Source: Methylobacteriaceae bacterium (lineage in GTDB: Bacteria; Pseudomonadota; Alphaproteobacteria; Rhizobiales; Beijerinckiaceae). Taken from it: a DNA stretch of 7,166 nucleotides. A model generated the notes under the pieces. That model was not told where the DNA came from. It was given only the letters and a program-made list of their open reading frames with translations, and did no database searches. The stretch is taken from positions 1-7,166 of the forward strand of contig JAISTL010000006.1 of NCBI GenBank assembly GCA_031272615.1, given 5' to 3'. Positions 1 to 4,370 of this stretch are shown piece after piece. Position 1 is the first letter of the stretch, and every line of letters starts with the position of its first letter. A program made the translations under genes and the position numbers.

Positions 1-309
1 GGGCTGGTAGGGCGTGTAGGCGGTCAGGAACTCCGAGCGCTGGATCAGGTGGTCGACGCTGGCCGGGACGTGGTGGCGGTAGGCGCCGGCGCCGCAGAAG
101 AACGGCGCGTCGGCGGCACAGATGTTTTCACCGGCGAGGGCCGTCAGCCGGCGTTCCACCTCGAATTCCGGGGCGGCCGGGGGGAGATCGGGCGGTTCCT
201 TGAGGAGTTTGCTTTCGGGAATATCCACGAACAGTTCGTCAATGGAGTTCACGCCGATGCGCGCCAGCATTTCGGCGCGGTCTTCATCCGTCAGCGGAAG
301 ATAGCGCAT
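1..309 (-). CDS. gcvPA: Glycine dehydrogenase (decarboxylating) subunit 1, N-terminal part (cut by window edge)
   Basis: These are the first 103 codons of the P-protein alpha subunit of the glycine cleavage system. With GcvPB (not in view) it decarboxylates glycine and passes the aminomethyl group to the lipoyl arm of GcvH in the cytoplasm. The frame opens at ATG 307-309 and runs to base 1 without a stop. Recognisable features are the start [15 protein letters not shown], the IDELF-DIP segment at residues 23-31, the [14 protein letters not shown] stretch at 74-86, and [13 protein letters not shown] at 91-103. These are typical of the N-terminus of the roughly 450-residue split subunit rather than of the roughly 950-residue fused GcvP. 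A Shine-Dalgarno-like AAGGA lies about 11 bases upstream of the ATG. It is the third gene after gcvT and gcvH, 74 bases behind gcvH. The remainder and gcvPB should lie beyond the left edge; that part is inference. Confidence 0.93.
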   Translation of the reverse strand, partial: MRYLPLTDEDRAEMLARIGVNSIDELFVDIPESKLLKEPPDLPPAAPEFEVERRLTALAGENICAADAPFFCGAGAYRHHVPASVDHLIQRSEFLTAYTPYQP

Positions 310-349
310 AGTCTGATGTGTCCTTCATCTGGTACAGTCGATTAGCCGG

Positions 350-380
350 TTTCCCGCCCGGCGCCCCGGGCGAACGGAAA
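350..380 (-). other. GC-rich hairpin between gcvH and gcvPA
   Basis: A perfect 7-bp stem (355-361 with 366-372) closes a 4-base loop. It is extended by a second 5-bp stem (350-354 with 376-380) across a 3-base bulge at 373-375. On the minus strand no T-run follows, so it is unlikely to be a complete intrinsic terminator. It lies in the 74-base gap of the gcv transcript, just behind the gcvH stop codon. A partial attenuator, or an mRNA-stabilising or processing element that sets the H:P ratio, is possible but inferred only. Confidence 0.4.
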
Positions 381-383
381 ACG

Positions 384-761
384 TCAGGACAGGGTCATGA
401 GATAGTCGGCGTAGGCCTTCTCATCCATCAGGCCGTCGAGCTGCGCCGCGTCGATGTTCTTCACCTTGAAGAACCAGCCGGCGCCCATGGCGTCCTCATT
501 GACGGAAACCGGGTTGCCTTCCAGGGATTCGTTGATTTCCACGACTTCTCCGTCCACCGGGGCATAAATCTCGCTGGCGGCCTTGACGCTCTCGACTACG
601 GCGCATTCCTCGCCTTTTTTGATGACCTTGCCGATTTCCGGCAGCTCGACGAAGACCACATCCCCCAGTTGTTCCTGGGCGTAATCGGAAATGCCGACCA
701 CTCCGACATCACCGTCAACAGAGATATATTCATGATCTTTGGTGTAGTAAACTGAACTCAT
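384..761 (-). CDS. gcvH: Glycine cleavage system H protein (lipoyl carrier)
   Basis: The 125-residue H-protein is the lipoylated shuttle of the glycine cleavage complex. Its lipoyl arm takes the aminomethyl group from the P-protein, presents it to the T-protein and is reoxidised by the L-protein. The frame begins [13 protein letters not shown], has the [19 protein letters not shown] segment at residues 23-41, and carries the lipoylation motif [18 protein letters not shown] with the modified lysine at K60. The C-terminal part contains GWFFKVK (95-101). Length and domain order match the family throughout. A good ribosome binding site, AAGGA, lies about 8 bases before the ATG. The gene follows gcvT by only 29 bases on the same strand, so the two are almost certainly cotranscribed. 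Confidence 0.98.
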   Translation of the reverse strand: MSSVYYTKDHEYISVDGDVGVVGISDYAQEQLGDVVFVELPEIGKVIKKGEECAVVESVKAASEIYAPVDGEVVEINESLEGNPVSVNEDAMGAGWFFKVKNIDAAQLDGLMDEKAYADYLMTLS

Positions 762-790
762 GGCTTGATTCCTTCACTGGACTGACAACT

Positions 791-1933
791 TCAACGTTTG
801 TAGGCGTGGGGCACGAAGGGCATGGCGGCGACCCGCGCCTCGACCGGTTTGCCCCGCACCATCAGGCGCACGGCCGCGCCGGGGGTTGCGTGACTCTTTT
901 TGATATAGCCCATGGCGACAGGGCCGTTGACCGACGGGCCGAAACCGCCGGAGGTGATAACGCCGAGCGGCGTACCGTCGGGAGCAAGGATTTCAGTGCC
1001 GTCCCGCGCCGGAACCCGGCCTTCCGGAAGAATGCCGACGCGCAGGCGTTCAACGCCGTCGCGAATCTGCCGCTGGACAACCGCCGCTCCGGGAAAGCCG
1101 CCGGATTCCCGCCGCCGCTTCTGGATGGACCACAACAGATCGGCCTCCACCGGCGTTGTCCGGGTGTCGATATCGTGGCCGTAAAGGCAGAGACCCGCTT
1201 CAAGACGAAGGGAATCCCGGGCGCCGAGGCCGACGGGGCGCACGCGGTCATCGGCGAGCAGCCTGCGCCACAGCGCAACCACATCGCCATCGGCGACGGA
1301 CAGCTCAAAGCCGTCCTCGCCGGTATAGCCGGAACGCGAAATCCGCGCCGCGATGCCGCCGACGGTACAGACGGCAACACTCATGAAGCCCATGGCGGCG
1401 ACATCGGCGCCGAGGTCAGCCAGTACGGCTTCGGCCTTCGGGCCCTGCAGGGCGACGAGGGCCCAGGACTCTTTGCGTTCAAGGGTGATGCCGGCGGGCA
1501 GATGCGCCGAGATATGGGCGAAATCCGCCTCCTTTGTCGCCGCGTTGACCACCAGCGTCAGAGTGCCGTCCTGACCCGGGTCGGCGGAGCGGGACACCAT
1601 CAGATCGTCAAGGATGCCGCCGTCGGCGTTGAGAAGTTGGGAATAGCGCTGTTTTCCGGGTTTCAGGGTGAGGATGTCGGCGGGGATCAGCGTTTCGAGA
1701 AACCCGGCAACCGTGGCGTGGTCAACGCCCTTGAGCAGCGCCTGGCCCATGTGGGACACATCGAACAATCCGGCGGACGCGCGGGTGGCGAGGTGTTCGG
1801 CGATAATGCCGCCGGGATACTGAACGGGCATTTTATACCCGGCAAAAGGTACGATACGCGCTCCGAGAATCTCATGTTCCCCGAAAAGCGGGGTGGTTTT
1901 CAGTTCTTCCTGTTCTGAGGATGCGGAATGCAT
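791..1933 (-). CDS. gcvT: Aminomethyltransferase, glycine cleavage system T protein
   Basis: The 380-residue T-protein releases ammonia from the aminomethyl group on GcvH and transfers the one-carbon unit to tetrahydrofolate, making 5,10-methylene-THF. Features in order: the N-terminal TPLFGEHEILGARIVPFAGY (14-33); the YPGGIIAEHLATR and GLFDVSHMGQ segments (39-64); the GGILDDLMV motif (105-113), which holds the catalytic aspartate region of the family; SGYTGEDGFE (201-210); GARDSLRLEAGLCLYGHD (237-254); RRRESGGFPGA (273-283); and the C-terminal domain with SGGFGPSVNGPVAMGYI and the ending PFVPHAYKR. Length is normal and nothing is missing. The start at 1933 is supported by AAAGGA 10 bases upstream. 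It is the first gene of the gcvT-gcvH-gcvPA operon. The SD overlaps a small hairpin (1946-1958). Confidence 0.98.
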   Translation of the reverse strand: MHSASSEQEELKTTPLFGEHEILGARIVPFAGYKMPVQYPGGIIAEHLATRASAGLFDVSHMGQALLKGVDHATVAGFLETLIPADILTLKPGKQRYSQLLNADGGILDDLMVSRSADPGQDGTLTLVVNAATKEADFAHISAHLPAGITLERKESWALVALQGPKAEAVLADLGADVAAMGFMSVAVCTVGGIAARISRSGYTGEDGFELSVADGDVVALWRRLLADDRVRPVGLGARDSLRLEAGLCLYGHDIDTRTTPVEADLLWSIQKRRRESGGFPGAAVVQRQIRDGVERLRVGILPEGRVPARDGTEILAPDGTPLGVITSGGFGPSVNGPVAMGYIKKSHATPGAAVRLMVRGKPVEARVAAMPFVPHAYKR

Positions 1934-1945
1934 TGATCGGTATTC

Positions 1946-1958
1946 CTTTCCCGGAAAG
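1946..1958 (-). promoter_or_regulatory. Small hairpin overlapping the gcvT ribosome binding site
   Basis: On the minus strand CTTTC-CGG-GAAAG forms a 5-bp stem, extendable by one T-G pair. Its 3' arm supplies most of the gcvT Shine-Dalgarno (AAAGGA, 1944-1949). The stem is short and AT-rich, so the effect on translation may be small. Confidence 0.25.
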
Positions 1959-2096
1959 ACAAAACCGTTTTCGCCTCCCCGTTTTTCCCGCGGATGGATG
2001 TCTCAGGTTATCCCATTGTTATGCTGCGAAGAAATGACGGCTCTGTCAGCTTGCGGGCAAATGCCCTGCCCCTGTACAATTTATTTTGAACAACAG

Positions 2097-2123
2097 CAAT
2101 CATCGGAATGATTGACAATCCGA
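2097..2123. promoter_or_regulatory. Overlapping inverted repeats upstream of gcvT (putative operator)
   Basis: A perfect 7-bp dyad CAATCAT-CGGA-ATGATTG (2097-2114) overlaps a second perfect dyad GATTG-A-CAATC (2110-2120) and a partial dyad with TCGGA/TCCGA ends (2103-2123). The CAATC/GATTG unit therefore occurs three times in 24 bases. The cluster lies 164-190 bases upstream of the gcvT ATG. This arrangement is what a dimeric transcription factor site would look like, but I cannot name the regulator. No convincing -35/-10 pair could be fixed next to it. TTGACA reads on the plus strand at 2112-2117 and TTGTCA on the minus strand at the same bases. Confidence 0.4.
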
Positions 2124-2135
2124 TTTTAAACAATA

Positions 2136-2163
2136 TTTCCGGCAAAATCAAGGAGGCCGGAAA
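2136..2163 (-). terminator. Terminator-like hairpin behind the membrane-protein gene
   Basis: A perfect 8-bp inverted repeat (TTTCCGGC 2136-2143, GCCGGAAA 2156-2163) with a 12-base loop starts 4 bases after the stop codon of the 2168-3871 gene. On the minus strand it is followed by ATATTGTTTAAAA, which is T-containing but not a clean U-tract. The loop is also long. It is probably a weak terminator or 3'-end stabilising stem separating this gene from gcvT. Confidence 0.4.
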
Positions 2164-2167
2164 AGGC

Positions 2168-3871
2168 TCAGCGGGCGGGCAGACAAAAGAACGTCATCCT
2201 GTTCAAATTTACGCTCACCGATGCCGGCGGTCGCTCCCACGGACGGGAGTTGTCGCTTACCCTGAGGCTGAGCCGCGCCGGAACGCCGATATGGGGGACG
2301 GCCATCTGCAGATGTTCCTCGACGAAGTTGTGATAGATTGTCGAAATATGCGCCGGTCCGTTGCCGCTCAAAGGTTCGACAACCAGGTCCAGCCTGACGG
2401 CGGAGGACTCGGAAAACACCATGTCCAATCCGATATCGGAGGTGGCGGAACAGTCCACCGCCCGCGAATAGGTCAGCAGCGCCGATTTCCGGTCTCCGGA
2501 AAAGGCAGCGGTCAACCTGCCGGTGTCGCCGGTGATGTCGGCATCGTTCGACGTCAGGTCTTCGCCCCCCACCTGGAAGACCCGGGCGGGATCCAGCGGT
2601 TCCAGGGTTTTGCGGGCGAACCGCAGCATCCAGATACTGGTCCGGTTTTCGGTTTTCAACGGGTTGATGGTCCAGTAAACCGGGCGGAAGCGCGAGAAAT
2701 TCAGAAATGACCGGAAGTATGTCGGGTCCCGGTCCAGCATGGTGAGATTGGCGATGAACAGCCCGAGGAAGCCGAAAGCCGACAGGGCGGCGCATACCGG
2801 ACGCCGCCGCGCCAGAACAAACGCCGCAAGCACAAGCATGGAGTGCGGGAAGAACAGGTAGCGCTGGTTGTGCCCGTATTCTCTGGTGTAGAGGTCGAAA
2901 AACTCCGGGGTCAGGCGGGAGGCGGCGACGAGAGTTGACGCCAGAAACAGCGCGACAACCACAATCCAGGCCAAGACCAGCCGGTTTTCCGGGCAATCGG
3001 GGGTATCGTCGCGTTTCAGGTTGAGAGCAAAGGCGGCGATCATCGCCGATACGACCAGCCCCACACTGTAGAGACTGCCGGAGCCGGTCATTTCAAACAC
3101 CGACATGCGGAACAGAGATGCCAGGAATTCCCGGAACACGGTTAAGCTTGCGCCGACCGCGGCAACATCGCCGGCGACCCGGGGTGAAAACAGCGTGCAG
3201 CCCAGTTGGAGCAGGGCGGCGACGAACAGTCCCCAATGGAGTTCGCGGTTATTTTCACTTTTGACGATAAACAGCTTCAGAACGACAAACGGCGCCAGAA
3301 ACACGGCGAAGGGGCCGTTGAGACCGAACAGGATGACGACGAGCCAATTCATGATCCGGCTGTTGGTTCCGCGGTAGCCGAGGGCATAGGCGGTCAGCGC
3401 CGTTCCCGTCACCCATTGCACCGTGGACAGGCCCAGCAGCGTGTACCTGTCTGTCGGTTGCAGGAAAATGAGGAGCACGGCTGCTCCGGCGAGTAGCGGC
3501 CGCAGGTTGAGGCTGAGCAGGTTTTGCAAAAGGATGACAATCGCCAGAGCATAGATCAGCAGGGTCCCGGCAAAACAGACCGTCGGCTGCCAACCATAAT
3601 CCACCAGGGAGGCGGCATAGGCGACGATACGCACCGGCGTATGCAGATACCCCATATACGGCAGAATCAGCGAGACAATCCCGGCGGCCTCGGCTTGACT
3701 GAGGAATGCCGCGTCTTCGCCGACCATCAGGTCGGCCACGGCCTCGACGCGGATCGCCCTGGCCCACAGCACAACGAAACACGCCGCCGTGACAACAGCG
3801 ACCAACAGCGGGAAGAAGCGGGGATTGTTTCCAACGGTTCGAGTTTGCGCAACACCGGTGCCGGTTGTCAT
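2168..3871 (-). CDS. Multi-spanning membrane protein with periplasmic-like C-terminal domain, possible GT-C glycosyltransferase
   Basis: A 567-residue protein of no family I can name. About ten hydrophobic segments are visible (roughly 19-37, 97-117, 124-138, 148-165, 173-203, 212-228, 266-284, 298-316, 341-355 and 358-377). After the first comes a long loop with acidic EDAAFL at 52-57, then GIVSLILPYMGYLHTPVRIV at 64-83. A first loop with acidic residues followed by a PY-GYLH-P-R pattern is reminiscent of GT-C fold membrane glycosyltransferases that use polyprenyl-phosphate sugars; that assignment is inference. Residues from about 400 to 567 lack membrane segments and look beta-rich, suggesting an extracytoplasmic sandwich domain. 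The start at 3871 has no strong SD (GGATTATCATGAT precedes it). Codon use and GC resemble the neighbours. It is divergent from ftsK and 234 bases upstream of gcvT on the same strand, with no evident functional link to either. Confidence 0.85.
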   Translation of the reverse strand: MTTGTGVAQTRTVGNNPRFFPLLVAVVTAACFVVLWARAIRVEAVADLMVGEDAAFLSQAEAAGIVSLILPYMGYLHTPVRIVAYAASLVDYGWQPTVCFAGTLLIYALAIVILLQNLLSLNLRPLLAGAAVLLIFLQPTDRYTLLGLSTVQWVTGTALTAYALGYRGTNSRIMNWLVVILFGLNGPFAVFLAPFVVLKLFIVKSENNRELHWGLFVAALLQLGCTLFSPRVAGDVAAVGASLTVFREFLASLFRMSVFEMTGSGSLYSVGLVVSAMIAAFALNLKRDDTPDCPENRLVLAWIVVVALFLASTLVAASRLTPEFFDLYTREYGHNQRYLFFPHSMLVLAAFVLARRRPVCAALSAFGFLGLFIANLTMLDRDPTYFRSFLNFSRFRPVYWTINPLKTENRTSIWMLRFARKTLEPLDPARVFQVGGEDLTSNDADITGDTGRLTAAFSGDRKSALLTYSRAVDCSATSDIGLDMVFSESSAVRLDLVVEPLSGNGPAHISTIYHNFVEEHLQMAVPHIGVPARLSLRVSDNSRPWERPPASVSVNLNRMTFFCLPAR

Positions 3872-4320
3872 ATCATGATAATCCGAAAATACTTGTGGCA
3901 GGCACGAAAAAAGGCCGCAGACGTGTCACGGGGTTGTTCCCGGACGGGATGACCCGCGAGTCCGTTGTCGTACCCCGCTTGCAAGCGTAACACACCGGGA
4001 GTGCAAAAGGAAGGCGAGTTTTCGGTTTGGAGATTTCGACACGGAACGGCTCCCCCGTGCCGTTTCCCCGCAGGGTACAGCGGAAGACGCCGGGTTTTAC
4101 AGACTGTCCTTCACACTCCCTATCGAACCGGGCGCGATACCGGCGAGCGTTTCGGCGTCAGTTCCCTGAGGCGCCGCATCGGCCGGTAACCTGAAACCGC
4201 GCACAATCATCAACACACGCAACGAAATCATGCTCTTGATGGTGTGCAGGATCCGCGCCGAAAGCCGACTGTCCGGAAAACACGAATTGCCCTTGTTTCT
4301 TTGCGCAACAGGTTTTCAGA
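3872..4320. other. Divergent intergenic region with several inverted repeats, no credible gene
   Basis: The gap between the membrane-protein start and the ftsK promoter holds only short open frames without family resemblance or SD. It contains a 10-bp palindrome TATCATGATA (3871-3880) over the minus-strand start codon, a stem that pairs with G-U wobbles on the plus strand (3931-3955), and a 12-bp perfect palindrome CGCTTGCAAGCG (3976-3987). There is also a hairpin with an 8-bp stem and one bulge (4043-4067) and a three-tier stem structure (4132-4202). The minus strand has a T6 run (3907-3912), but no hairpin abuts it. It must contain the minus-strand promoter for the 2168-3871 gene, which I could not pin down. 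Confidence 0.6.
4132..4202. other. Long imperfect stem-loop, possible structured RNA or cruciform
   Basis: Nested pairings read as one long hairpin: GCGCG/CGCGC (4132-4136 with 4198-4202), TACCGGC/GCCGGTA (4138-4144 with 4182-4188), CGGCG/CGCCG (4153-4157 with 4172-4176) and TCAG/CTGA (4158-4161 with 4166-4169) around a TTCC loop. Internal loops separate the tiers. No U-tract follows on either strand, and no known small-RNA consensus was recognised. GC-rich DNA gives such pairings by chance, so the function is unproven. Confidence 0.3.
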
Positions 4321-4352
4321 TTAAGCTGCCTTTAACTTCGCGCGACTATAAC
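4321..4352 (+). promoter_or_regulatory. ftsK promoter with CtrA-type box overlapping the -35 position
   Basis: TTAA (4321-4324), seven bases, then TTAAC (4332-4336) exactly match the alphaproteobacterial CtrA consensus TTAA-N7-TTAAC. A good -10, TATAAC, lies at 4347-4352. Counting 17 bases back puts the -35 at 4324-4329 (AGCTGC), which is a poor sigma-70 match and falls inside the CtrA box. That is the arrangement expected of a CtrA-activated promoter. The predicted transcription start is near 4358-4360, just upstream of the ftsK ATG codons at 4371 and 4398. Confidence 0.6.
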
Positions 4353-4370
4353 AGGTTCTATCCGAAAGTC

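Noticed and set aside
806..1918. Long plus-strand open frame (370 codons) across gcvT
   Set aside because: It is antisense to a clear, full-length gcvT. High GC third positions keep the opposite frame open; the translation shows no family resemblance.
2064..2071. GGGCAGGG on the minus strand, matching the E. coli KOPS pattern GGGNAGGG
   Set aside because: About one match is expected by chance in 7 kb on two strands, and KOPS in this lineage may differ. A single copy says nothing.
2108..2710. Plus-strand open frame of 200 codons downstream of a TTGACA on that strand
   Set aside because: It overlaps the membrane-protein gene in antisense, and the translation resembles no protein. The TTGACA (2112-2117) has no good -10 and lies inside the dyad cluster.
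3907..3912. T6 run on the minus strand as a possible intrinsic terminator of an upstream small RNA
   Set aside because: No stem directly abuts the T-run; the nearest hairpin ends about 20 bases away.
3965..4189. Plus-strand 74-codon open frame in the intergenic region
   Set aside because: No SD, Arg-rich random-looking composition, and it runs through the inverted-repeat structures. No support as a gene.
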